From: Chloroflexota bacterium
Lineage (GTDB): Bacteria > Chloroflexota > Anaerolineae > Aggregatilineales > Phototrophicaceae
Assembly (NCBI GenBank): GCA_009840575.1
Contig: VXNO01000174.1
Span: forward strand, 1 to 50,863
Direction: 5' to 3'
DNA: 50,863 bases
Positions 7,963 through 16,052 of this stretch are shown here, piece by piece. Each line of letters opens with the position of its first letter. The first letter of the stretch is position 1. The notes beneath the pieces were generated by a model, which made no database searches, was not told where the DNA came from, and saw only the letters and a list, made by a program, of their open reading frames with translations. Made by a program: the position numbers and the translations under genes.

Positions 7963-8460
7963 ATGCGAAAAATACTGATTGTGTTCTGGCTTATCGTCTG
8001 GGCTGCTCTGCCGAGCCTGGCGAAAGACAAACTGCCACCACCGCACGTAACCTCCATCTTCCTGGTAGACCTTACGGCAGCTAACTTAGGCTGGTGTATT
8101 GATATCGAATGGCGGCATGTGCCCGGAGCCGACGATTATTATATTTTCATTCGGGGCAAAAAGGGCCTCGCGCCGAGGACTTACGATGGCTCGCCGGCGA
8201 CTGAAGCCCGCTGGCAGCGGCGCATAGCATTCAACGGTGTCGAAGGGCATCAAGACAGGGTTTATATCTGTCACTTGGCTGAGCAGCAAAGGGTAAAGTT
8301 TCGCATACGGGCAGTAGATTCAAATGCTGTAGATCCTTTGAGATCCGGTATTAAGTCTGCGCCTTTTGCCCTGCGGCTGCCGAAATTCAAAAAAGCGCGA
8401 TACAGTCCACAGCATGGTGCCCCCGTCATTGAGGTATTCAAAAGCGCCGCGTCTGGTTGA
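7963..8460 (+). CDS. Small secreted protein with a fibronectin-III-like fold (hypothetical)
   Basis: I do not recognise a named family. The product is 165 aa from ATG 7963, chosen for the strong AAGGAGG upstream; the track start at 7921 lacks one. A signal peptide (KILIVFWLIVWAALPSLA) is followed by a single beta-rich domain. The pattern WRHVPGADDYYIFIRG and later VKFRIRAVDSNAVDP is like fibronectin type III domains, which bind proteins or carbohydrates outside the cell. Codon and base composition are less GC-rich than its neighbours. It is monocistronic and converges with the permease gene ending at 8523. Confidence 0.6.
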   Translation: MRKILIVFWLIVWAALPSLAKDKLPPPHVTSIFLVDLTAANLGWCIDIEWRHVPGADDYYIFIRGKKGLAPRTYDGSPATEARWQRRIAFNGVEGHQDRVYICHLAEQQRVKFRIRAVDSNAVDPLRSGIKSAPFALRLPKFKKARYSPQHGAPVIEVFKSAASG

Positions 8461-8522
8461 TGCGCACAGGAGCTATTTCTAAGGATAGCCCCCGCTCACG
8501 AAACCTGGCTTTGCTGCCGGCT

Positions 8523-9407
8523 TTATTTCACCGCGCCCATGGTCAAGCCGCGCACCAGGTAGCGCTGGAAGAAGAGCGCCATGAGGAAAGGCGGCAGCAT
8601 CGTAACCACCGCCGCCGCCGACATATCTTCCCAAGCGACCTCGTACTGTCCTATGAAGAGCGTCAGCACGATGGTCAGCGGCTGGGAATCGTTTGTGCGC
8701 GTGAAGATCAGCGGGATGAGGAAATTGTTCCAGGTCGATAGCATCGCCACCAGGAAGACCGCCACCATGCCCGGGCGCGCCAGCGGCAAGATGATGCTAT
8801 AGAGCAGCCGCCAGCGATTCGCGCCGTCGACGCGCGCCGCGTCTTGGATCTCAGCGGGGATATCGCGCACAAAGGTCGTCATCATCCACACCGCCAGCGG
8901 CAGCAGCAAAGTAACGAATATCAAAATCAAGCCCAGCAAGGTGTCAATTAATCCCAGTTGCGACATGAGGAAGAAGAGCGCGATCAACGATACCCAGATG
9001 GGCAGCGGCAGCATAAACATGATGAGCAGGAAGATCAGATTCCGCCCTCGAAAACGCATGCGCGCGAAGGCATAACCCGCGCCAGTCGCCAGCAGGGTTA
9101 CGATGCCAGCCGCGCCCACGCTGATGATGATGCTGTTGCGCAAGCCCGCGCCCATCAAATCAGCCGTCGGGGAGAAGCCGCCAGCGCGAAACTTTGCGCC
9201 CTGGGTAAAAATTGTCTGGTAAGATTCGAAGGTCGGCTGGCTGGGAAACCAGATTTTGTAAGGACGGGCGTACAGCTCTTTGCGCGTCGAAATGCTGCTG
9301 ACGAAGACCCAGTAGATCGGCGCCAGCGCCCAGACCAGCACAACGGCGCAGAGGGTATAGATAAATAGCAGCCGCAGCCGCTCCTGCCCGCGCAGACCCA
9401 GCTTCAT
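8523..9407 (-). CDS. Carbohydrate ABC transporter permease, MalG type
   Basis: Inner-membrane subunit of a CUT1-class sugar importer. The 294-aa protein has six predicted membrane segments and the EAA loop that docks on the ATPase, DIPAEIQDAARVDGANRWRL, at about residues 185-205. The C-terminus LVRGLTMGAVK is typical of this family. It overlaps the upstream MalF-type gene by four bases (ATGA), a sign of translational coupling. No ATPase gene is present in this operon, so a shared MsmX/MsmK-type ATPase encoded elsewhere is expected. Substrate unknown; a GH3 glycosidase and deoxysugar genes lie nearby. Confidence 0.9.
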   Translation of the reverse strand: MKLGLRGQERLRLLFIYTLCAVVLVWALAPIYWVFVSSISTRKELYARPYKIWFPSQPTFESYQTIFTQGAKFRAGGFSPTADLMGAGLRNSIIISVGAAGIVTLLATGAGYAFARMRFRGRNLIFLLIMFMLPLPIWVSLIALFFLMSQLGLIDTLLGLILIFVTLLLPLAVWMMTTFVRDIPAEIQDAARVDGANRWRLLYSIILPLARPGMVAVFLVAMLSTWNNFLIPLIFTRTNDSQPLTIVLTLFIGQYEVAWEDMSAAAVVTMLPPFLMALFFQRYLVRGLTMGAVK

Positions 9408-10366
9408 GCCTCCTGCACCCCCTGGTTGTAGACGCGCAGCACGAAGATCATGCCCACCGCCAGCGACATCAGCAGGATCAAATACGACAGCGCCGCCCCC
9501 AGCCCCACGCGCAAGTCGCGGAAGACCAGCTCATAGTTGTAGAGCATCAAAGTCTTGGTGAAGGGGTTGATCGAACCGCCCGCCGAGCTGCCCGCCGTCA
9601 AAGTCCACACGACATCAAATATCTGAAACGCGGCGATGAACTCCACCACCAGCGCGATGCCGAAGGAGGGCAACAGCAAGGGAAAAGTGATGAAACGCAC
9701 GCGACTCAAGGCATTGGCACCGTCTACCTTGGCGGCATCAAAGAGGTCGTCCGGGATGCTCTGCAAACCAGCAAGCAAGATGATGGTGGGGAAGGCATAG
9801 CGCGTCCAGGTTTGCACCACAGTCACCCAAAATATCTGGTGTTCGGGCGCGCGCAGCCACACCTGATATTCGCTGATCAGCCCAAATTGATAGAGCAAGC
9901 CATTCAACGCGCCGTATTCGCCATTGAGCAGCCAGCCCCATAAGAAGCCATTGACCACGCCAGGCAGCATCCAAGGCAATATCGTCAAGGTGCGCACCAC
10001 GCCGCGCCCAGGAAAGCGCTGATTCAAGAGCATGGCGATGCTGAAAGCCACGACCATCTCCAGCGGCAGGGTCATGATGACGACCTGGAAGCTGCGCCCG
10101 GTGACTTCCCAGAATTCGTCGTCGTTGAGCAGCTTGAGATAATTTTCCGCGCCGACAGGTTTGGGCGGGCGGCGGATGCGCAGGTTGCGGTTGGTCAGGC
10201 TCTGCCCGAAGGTATCCAGCGCGGGGTAATAGATAAAGAGCGCGATCATCAGCACGATCGGCGCGAGCACGATGACGACATAGAGCGAGTCGGATGTGGG
10301 GCGGCGCATATAAGCCCGGCCGGTTTGTTTGCCACCAGCTAACTTCAGTAAACGATTCTCACTCAT
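9404..10366 (-). CDS. Carbohydrate ABC transporter permease, MalF type
   Basis: Partner of the MalG-type gene directly downstream. The 320-aa product has an N-terminal cytosolic tail, six membrane segments and the EAA loop IPDDLFDAAKVDGANALSRV. Its ATG lies inside the last codons of the restriction-modification gene: the string ATGAGTGA holds both the start of this gene and the TGA of the upstream one. That arrangement couples permease translation to the inserted gene. The matching binding protein is at 12653-13879, on the far side of the inserted gene. Confidence 0.9.
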   Translation of the reverse strand: MSENRLLKLAGGKQTGRAYMRRPTSDSLYVVIVLAPIVLMIALFIYYPALDTFGQSLTNRNLRIRRPPKPVGAENYLKLLNDDEFWEVTGRSFQVVIMTLPLEMVVAFSIAMLLNQRFPGRGVVRTLTILPWMLPGVVNGFLWGWLLNGEYGALNGLLYQFGLISEYQVWLRAPEHQIFWVTVVQTWTRYAFPTIILLAGLQSIPDDLFDAAKVDGANALSRVRFITFPLLLPSFGIALVVEFIAAFQIFDVVWTLTAGSSAGGSINPFTKTLMLYNYELVFRDLRVGLGAALSYLILLMSLAVGMIFVLRVYNQGVQEA

Positions 10367-12566
10367 AGAACGATTTCAGGGCTTGATCTATTTTCTCGCG
10401 ACCGGTTCTGATTTCCATATTGAGTTTCCGCAGCTTCTCCTGGGCTTCTTCGTATTCCTGCAATAGTCGTCGTTGCCGCTCAATTGTTATCACAGGGATT
10501 GGGAAATCCCGAACGAGACTGATATAGACATGCGGTTGGCCCGTGCCTTGCTGTCTTTCGTAGAGTTCGGCTTGCTTAAGTGCCATGCACATATACAGGT
10601 ATCGCGTAAGATACTTTGACTCATCCTTGCTGCGCACAACAATACAGTCCGAAGCCCAGATTGGATCATCATGCCACCAAACATAACCGGAATAAGCGCC
10701 AGACTTGCTGATGGTAAAAATTCGTCCAGAGTAGTTATATTCTCCATGTGTATATGGGACTGTGCCGCGTCCGCCAGCAATAACGGGTATGTCTCCTGGC
10801 ATGGTTGTGGCTTTTGTTATGGATGTGCCGTTTCTCAAAATTGCCACATCTTCCAACTTGACATACTGCTTGTGGCTACCCAGTTTCCAGCTTGTGTGCA
10901 AGTAAAATGTCTCTTTACTTGCGAGGTTCTGTACGGAAACTACGCTTACATCCAGGCTTTCTGGCAAAGTATTCAGCGGAATCGCTGATTCACGGAAAAA
11001 GAAAAGAGTGCTATCCAAGTCATTTATTCCTGGTATCGGCTGCCTCTTGCTGTCATAACCGTCGTTCTTAATTGTTACGCGGTAAAACCATTCTGTTTGC
11101 CCTAACCCTTTGTCAGTGAGAAATATAATTCCAGTTTTAGCGTCGGTGTATGGCGCAAAGCATCCGCGCGGCAGCCGGATTAGCATACGAATGGTTGAAT
11201 TCCGCAGTAGAAATCGCAAAAATTCCTTATGCTGACGATTTACCAGCAAACCCTCTGGGACCACAACTGCCATTGAGCCGCCTAGCTTCAAACTGTTGAA
11301 GCACTTAAGTACACAGGCTTCGTCCGCGTGTCTTACATACTGTGCGGTACCACCAACCAGGTTTAGAACTTCCTGCGTTATTCGTTGGGAAAATGGTATA
11401 TTTGACAAGACATTGTTATATTTGGCTTCGCTGTTCGTGCGCAAGCTATCTTGCTGGTTTACGCCGGAGTGTCCATCGCCGAACAAAATCATGTTCATTT
11501 TCGCGATGCGAGCCGTTGTCGTGATTTCACCGCCAAAGACAGTCTTATAGTTCAAAGTATCGAGCGCATCTATAGTGAGCCTGCATTGATGGCTTATGTG
11601 TCTGAATGTCTCCGTAAGAAACCCGCCAGTGCCACAAAATGGATCGTATACATTCTCGCCGTACTGAGGATCAAGAAGCCGCACCATAAACCTGATGATG
11701 TGACGCGGCGTGAAGTACTCTCCAAGATCGTTTTGCGTATCCGTTGTCTTCTGAATAAAGTGTTCAAAAGCCACCCCTTTAATATCTTCGTCAATGTCGC
11801 TAAGTTGAAGCGCATTAAGTGTCAGAACAATTCGTTTCAAGGTCTTTGGATTCCTAATTGCAGTGCCGGTGATAACTTCTCCACCGTAGTTTTCGCGCAG
11901 TTGCTCCATCGCAACTTTGTTTAGATACAGCAATATATCCTGTTCGCGCAAGCGGAGTAGCTGTTGCCAAATCTCGTCTTCACCTTTTTCGCTCAAGAGC
12001 TTCAAGAAAAGTATGTTGGCGAATTCGCTAAACCGCTCTATACCTGCTCGAAGCCCCTCAGCTCTCAGGTCGTCGTTTAGCTCAGCAAACAAGCGGATCA
12101 ACTCTGTGCGAGACTTGAGCACTTTCTTGGGGACAGTAAATAGCTGATTGCTTCGATTAGCTCGGAACTTTTGCAGGAGCTGGAGGTCAGGAAATTCTGT
12201 TACTTCAATGCCGTTTAAGTACAAGGGCAGACCGCTACTGACATGCAGGGATTTGACCGTCAAGCCATTACAAGCAAATACAAAATCAACACCTATCCGC
12301 TCTGCATAGTCACTTGCCTGTTTGAGCGCATCGCCCAAGTCCGAAACTGAGGCTTTTTTTGCTTCTACAATTGCGATTGGGCTCGCCCCGTCGAATAGCG
12401 TGTAGTCTGGCCGCTTCTGACCTAGCTTCTGGATACTATTAGCCGAGAGGCGAAGTTTGACCGATTCCTCAAAGAAGACATTCTTGTTTTCCTGCCCTGC
12501 TTCTAGGATCCAGCCAGTTGCCTCTAAGGAACGATCAATTTGGTAGCGAACATCGCTTTCAATCAT
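10359..12566 (-). CDS. Single-chain restriction-modification protein (nuclease, N6-adenine methylase and specificity domains)
   Basis: The 735-aa product combines three parts. An HsdR-N-like PD-(D/E)XK nuclease domain occupies about residues 1-110, with RPDYTLFDG supplying the Asp and IVEAKK the Glu-x-Lys. A type I-like N6-adenine methyltransferase occupies about 150-520, with GEYFTPRHI, the AdoMet motif YDPFCGTGGF (307-316) and a catalytic motif NIPF (389-392) in place of the usual NPPF/NPPY. The C-terminal part (about 575-735) resembles an HsdS half: one target-recognition domain with IASDCIVVRS-like strands, then a long helix ending in IDQALKSFYE. No helicase domain is present, so it should cut near its site as type IIG-like enzymes do. 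It is clearly AT-richer than its surroundings and sits between a sugar binding protein and its permeases, suggesting horizontal insertion. Confidence 0.8.
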   Translation of the reverse strand: MIESDVRYQIDRSLEATGWILEAGQENKNVFFEESVKLRLSANSIQKLGQKRPDYTLFDGASPIAIVEAKKASVSDLGDALKQASDYAERIGVDFVFACNGLTVKSLHVSSGLPLYLNGIEVTEFPDLQLLQKFRANRSNQLFTVPKKVLKSRTELIRLFAELNDDLRAEGLRAGIERFSEFANILFLKLLSEKGEDEIWQQLLRLREQDILLYLNKVAMEQLRENYGGEVITGTAIRNPKTLKRIVLTLNALQLSDIDEDIKGVAFEHFIQKTTDTQNDLGEYFTPRHIIRFMVRLLDPQYGENVYDPFCGTGGFLTETFRHISHQCRLTIDALDTLNYKTVFGGEITTTARIAKMNMILFGDGHSGVNQQDSLRTNSEAKYNNVLSNIPFSQRITQEVLNLVGGTAQYVRHADEACVLKCFNSLKLGGSMAVVVPEGLLVNRQHKEFLRFLLRNSTIRMLIRLPRGCFAPYTDAKTGIIFLTDKGLGQTEWFYRVTIKNDGYDSKRQPIPGINDLDSTLFFFRESAIPLNTLPESLDVSVVSVQNLASKETFYLHTSWKLGSHKQYVKLEDVAILRNGTSITKATTMPGDIPVIAGGRGTVPYTHGEYNYSGRIFTISKSGAYSGYVWWHDDPIWASDCIVVRSKDESKYLTRYLYMCMALKQAELYERQQGTGQPHVYISLVRDFPIPVITIERQRRLLQEYEEAQEKLRKLNMEIRTGREKIDQALKSFYE

Positions 12567-12607
12567 GGGAAGATCTCCGACAAGGCCTCGCAGTTAGGAA
12601 GCCGGAA

Positions 12608-12627
12608 GTGAGCCAACGATGGCTCAC
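12608..12627 (-). promoter_or_regulatory. Hairpin after binding-protein gene
   Basis: GTGAGCC-AACGAT-GGCTCAC: a perfect 7-bp stem with a 6-base loop, located just 3' of the binding-protein stop and before the RM gene. No T-run follows in the direction of transcription, so mRNA stabilisation or partial attenuation is more likely than full termination. Confidence 0.5.
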
Positions 12628-12652
12628 CCCCAACAAACACGCAGGCAATCGC

Positions 12653-13879
12653 CTACATATACTCTTCCTTGAGCGCGTTCCACTCCTCAGCCAGCGCGTC
12701 AATCATGTCGTCGGCCGGGGTGCCCATCTGCAAGCCTTCCAGAATGACTTCGCTCACCGAAGCCGCCCAGGGACCCCACCACAAGGTGAAGCGCGGCAGC
12801 TCGTTGGTCAGCATGCTCTGCGCCACGATCTCGTCATAGCCCTGCACTGCGCCTTCTTCATTCAGCGCCGCCGCCACCGATGTGCGCGAGGGGTAAAGCC
12901 CAAATGCGCCGAAGATCGCCCGTTGGGTGCCTTCGCTGACATACCACTTGATGAACTCCCAAGCCGCTTCGGCATTTTCGCTGTCCACCGAGATGCCGAT
13001 GCCGGCCGGGAAGCTCCAGGTATTGCCGACTTCTGGCAGCACCATATATTCAACATGGGGCGCTTGCAGGGAGTTCTCGCCGTTGCCAACCACGACCGAG
13101 CCCTGCCAGCCCTGATGGAAGGTACCGACGCCGCTCCAGAAAAGCCCATGCTGGTTGATGCTGCCCGCCAGGATTTCGGGGCTGACCAACTCTTCGTCAA
13201 AGAAGGTCTTCAATAGCGCCATCGCCTCGCGCGCCTTGCTGCCTTCATCGGCGAAGACCGGGTTGAGATCATCGTCAAACATCGGGTCGCCCATGCTCAA
13301 CGCCATCAGCCACCAGGACCAGTGGATCGCGCCCATGGCAATTGGATGCTCATCAATCCCAGCATCGCGGATGGCAACCGACTGGTCATACAGCTCTGCC
13401 CAGGTGGTCGGCGGCGCGTCGAAGCCGGCTTCGGCTGTCCTGGCGCTGTTGTAATCCATCATCACCAACTGCTGATAGACGGGTATCGCCATCAGCTCGC
13501 CATCCAGCGTAAAGAAATCGACCTTTTCAAAGTCGTCAATGTCCAGGTCGCCCATCGCCACCATGTCGTTCAGCGACATCATGTTGCCAGTGGCGACAAC
13601 ATTGGACGGTGCTTCTTCGGTGATGAAGATGACATCAGCCGGGGCTTGCATGGCGGCGGCGGCAACCTGCACACGGCTGTAGAGGTCAGCCATCTGCACC
13701 GACTGAATCTCGACGGTGATGCCGCTTTCTTCCATAAAGGCATTCAGCGCTTCTTCATCAGGCGGCACGCCCCAGGAGGGCGTCAAAAACGAGATGCTGT
13801 CTTGCGCCTGCGCGGCAAAACCAAGACTGAGCAAGAGCAGCAGCATCAACAAAATAGGCACGCGTTTCATGTGTTGCAT
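12653..13879 (-). CDS. Sugar ABC transporter extracellular solute-binding protein (operon 1)
   Basis: Captures sugar outside the cell and hands it to the permeases. Start 13879 is preferred (AGGGGAG upstream, MQHMKRVPILL); the track start at 14089 would translate a dispersed repeat. A signal peptide (LLMLLLLLSLGFAAQA) ends before QDSISF. The mature part follows the family 1 binding-protein pattern: ISFLTPSWGVPPDEEALNAF, a middle WAELYDQSVAIRDAGI hinge region, and SFPAGIGISVDSENAEAAWEF near the C-terminus. No lipobox Cys follows the signal. The 408-aa length is normal. Downstream, after a hairpin, comes the RM gene and then the two permeases, so the operon is physically interrupted. Confidence 0.88.
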   Translation of the reverse strand: MQHMKRVPILLMLLLLLSLGFAAQAQDSISFLTPSWGVPPDEEALNAFMEESGITVEIQSVQMADLYSRVQVAAAAMQAPADVIFITEEAPSNVVATGNMMSLNDMVAMGDLDIDDFEKVDFFTLDGELMAIPVYQQLVMMDYNSARTAEAGFDAPPTTWAELYDQSVAIRDAGIDEHPIAMGAIHWSWWLMALSMGDPMFDDDLNPVFADEGSKAREAMALLKTFFDEELVSPEILAGSINQHGLFWSGVGTFHQGWQGSVVVGNGENSLQAPHVEYMVLPEVGNTWSFPAGIGISVDSENAEAAWEFIKWYVSEGTQRAIFGAFGLYPSRTSVAAALNEEGAVQGYDEIVAQSMLTNELPRFTLWWGPWAASVSEVILEGLQMGTPADDMIDALAEEWNALKEEYM

Positions 13880-13965
13880 GGGTACTCCCCTTTCGTATTG
13901 ACCATGCCATTTATTATAGCCGATTCTGCGCGCAAGGCGAAATTTGCTTAGCCCCGCCCAGAGTT

Positions 13966-14047
13966 GAAACGGGCGAGTCATCGCCTCGCCCCTACATTCG
14001 TTCCTAGATTTTCGCATTACTTTATTGATTCCACTTCTGTGGTGAAT
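13966..14047. repeat. Dispersed repeat, copy c (full)
   Basis: GAAACGGGCGAGTCATCGCC begins the hairpin module. It is followed by a linker (GTTCCTAGATTTTCGCATTAC) shortened here to its core and then CTTCTGTGGTGAA, the second module. The same linker appears inverted in the copy at 27869. It lies between the two sugar operons. Confidence 0.75.
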
Positions 14048-14107
14048 TAATTTTTTTGAAGCGGTTGCCCTGCATGCGGCAGCCCACAAGCGCCATGACT
14101 TATAGGC

Positions 14108-14977
14108 TCAACCCTTGACCGCGCCGAAGGTCAAGCCGCTGACCAGGTTGCGCTGTACCAAGATCACGAAGATCACGGCGGGCACCATCATAATCACGCT
14201 CATGGCTGCCATGCCACGCCAATCGACGGTGAATTGCTCAGTAAAGGCGAAGAGCCCGGGCGGGAAGGTCTTGGCGGCGTTGTTGCGCGCCAGCACGCTG
14301 ACAATCTGAAATTCGTTCCAAGCCGCCAGGAAGGCGAAGATAGCCGCCGTCGACAAACCGGGCAGGGAAAGCGGCAGCTCAATGCGCCAGAATGCTGACC
14401 AGTGCCCACAGCCATCAATGTACGCCGATTCGGTGAGCTCTTGCGGGATTTGGCGAAAGAAGCCATCCATCAGCCAGGCGGTGAAAGGGATGTTGACCGC
14501 GACATAGACAAAAGCCAGCCCCAGCACGTTGTTGGTCAAGCCGACGCGATTGAATAGCAAAAAGAGTGGCAGGCTCAAGGCCACGCCCGGCACCGCCCGC
14601 GAGAGCATGATGCCCAGGAACAAGCCAGTGTGAAAACGAAAACGAAAGCGCGCGAAAGCATAGCCAGCCAAGGTGCCCAGCGAAACCGCCACGACCGTGC
14701 TGATGCCCGATGCCAGCAGCGAATTGCGCAAATAGGCTTCGACCGCCACCCGCTGCTGCACTTCCGGGTTCAGCCCAAACATATTGGCATAGGCTTCCAG
14801 GGTCAGCCGCTGGGGTATCCACACAGGCGGGAAGGTATTGATTTCTGAATTGGGGCGGAATGCCGTCATGATGATCCAAAATGCCGGCAGCGCCAAAGCC
14901 AGCAGCACGACCCAGGCGACTGCATTCCAGATGCGGTCATTGCGGCGGCGGTTGGGCCCTACGCTGCGGGTGATCAT
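14108..14977 (-). CDS. Carbohydrate ABC transporter permease, MalG type (operon 2)
   Basis: The 289-aa membrane subunit has about six membrane segments and the EAA loop IPQELTESAYIDGCGHWSAF; note Tyr-Ile-Asp-Gly-Cys in place of the common Ala-x-Asp-Gly-Ala. The C-terminus LVSGLTFGAVKG matches the family and the paralogue at 8523. It overlaps the upstream MalF-type gene by four bases. It ends the operon; the dispersed repeat follows. Confidence 0.9.
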   Translation of the reverse strand: MITRSVGPNRRRNDRIWNAVAWVVLLALALPAFWIIMTAFRPNSEINTFPPVWIPQRLTLEAYANMFGLNPEVQQRVAVEAYLRNSLLASGISTVVAVSLGTLAGYAFARFRFRFHTGLFLGIMLSRAVPGVALSLPLFLLFNRVGLTNNVLGLAFVYVAVNIPFTAWLMDGFFRQIPQELTESAYIDGCGHWSAFWRIELPLSLPGLSTAAIFAFLAAWNEFQIVSVLARNNAAKTFPPGLFAFTEQFTVDWRGMAAMSVIMMVPAVIFVILVQRNLVSGLTFGAVKG

Positions 14978-15927
14978 CGCACGATCCTCGCTTTGACCAA
15001 CTGGCGGAAGAAATACAGCGTGAAGAGCACTGACAGCGACACCGTGATCCAGGCCATGGCGCTGCCCAGCCCAAACTTGGTATCTTCGATCGCCAGGCGC
15101 GTGATGTAAGTCCAGAGCATCTCGGTGCGGCGCGCGGGCCCACCATCGGTCATGATGCGCACAATATCGAAGGCGCGGGCGATGTCCAGCGACATGATCG
15201 TCAGCGCGATGTAGCTGAACGGCGCCAGCAGCGGGAAAGTGATGAAGCGGAATTTCTGCCAGCCCGACGCGCCATCAACCTCTGCCGCTTCGAAGGTTTC
15301 GGCAGGCAGGCTGAGCGTGCCCGCCAGCAAGATGATCGTCAGCACCGGGATGTTCATCCAGATCGACGCGATGATGATGCTGATCATGCCCAGCGGCACA
15401 TCCACCAGCCAGGCGATCTGCCCCTGTTCCTGGATCAAGCCGACGCTGATGAGGAAATTGTTGACCAGCCCGACATTGGCGTTGAAGAACCAGCGGAATT
15501 GCATGCCTACCAGGATAGGCGCGAACATCATCGGCACCATCAACAAGGTGCGCAGGATGCTCTGCCCCACCGTCACCCGCGCCAGCAGCTGCGAAAGCGC
15601 CAGCGAAAGCAAATAACTCAAATTTACGGTGATAGCCAGGAAGATGACTGTGTTCCAAAGCGAGCGCCAAAAGACGTCATCGTTGAGCAGTTTTTGATAA
15701 TTGCGCAGCGCTTTGCCCAGCGTGAAGTTCAAGCTATTGGGGCGCAGCAGCTCATAAGGCGTGAAGCTGACGTACAGTGAATACAGCAGGGGAAAGGCGA
15801 TGACCAACACTATGACGATGATGGCTGGCAATATCAGCAGAAAGGGGAAGAGCCCGGCGTCAATGCGATTCTGCGTGGTGCCTTGCGCCACTGCATTTTG
15901 CTGCTTGGCTTTGACTTTGGCTGCCAT
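14974..15927 (-). CDS. Carbohydrate ABC transporter permease, MalF type (operon 2)
   Basis: The 317-aa product has six predicted membrane segments, starting with FPFLLILPAIIVIVLVIAFP. The EAA-type loop LPAETFEAAEVDGASGWQKF supports an ATPase contact. The start has few alternatives; the N-terminus MAAKVKAKQQ is cytosolic. It follows the binding protein at 16053-17405 after a 125-base gap holding a strong hairpin, and is coupled to the MalG-type gene by ATGA overlap. Confidence 0.9.
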   Translation of the reverse strand: MAAKVKAKQQNAVAQGTTQNRIDAGLFPFLLILPAIIVIVLVIAFPLLYSLYVSFTPYELLRPNSLNFTLGKALRNYQKLLNDDVFWRSLWNTVIFLAITVNLSYLLSLALSQLLARVTVGQSILRTLLMVPMMFAPILVGMQFRWFFNANVGLVNNFLISVGLIQEQGQIAWLVDVPLGMISIIIASIWMNIPVLTIILLAGTLSLPAETFEAAEVDGASGWQKFRFITFPLLAPFSYIALTIMSLDIARAFDIVRIMTDGGPARRTEMLWTYITRLAIEDTKFGLGSAMAWITVSLSVLFTLYFFRQLVKARIVR

Positions 15928-15984
15928 CTAATTTGTAAAGTCCACAGGGCGACTTCGCGCAAGCCGCCCATGTTATTTGCTTTC

Positions 15985-16021
15985 GCAAGGCAGGGCGATC
16001 GCTGCGACCACCCTGCCTTGC
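15985..16021 (-). promoter_or_regulatory. Strong hairpin between binding-protein and permease genes
   Basis: GCAAGGCAGGG and CCCTGCCTTGC form a perfect 11-bp stem around a 15-base loop. It lacks a T-run, which fits an mRNA-stabilising or attenuating element that lets the binding protein be made in excess of the permeases. Confidence 0.6.
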
Positions 16022-16052
16022 CAACGAATTTCCTCAAAAGCGAGGAAGCTGT

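Noticed and set aside
13880-14089. N-terminal extension of the operon-1 binding protein
   Set aside because: Encoded by a dispersed repeat, and it would hide the signal peptide and the good ribosome site at 13879.
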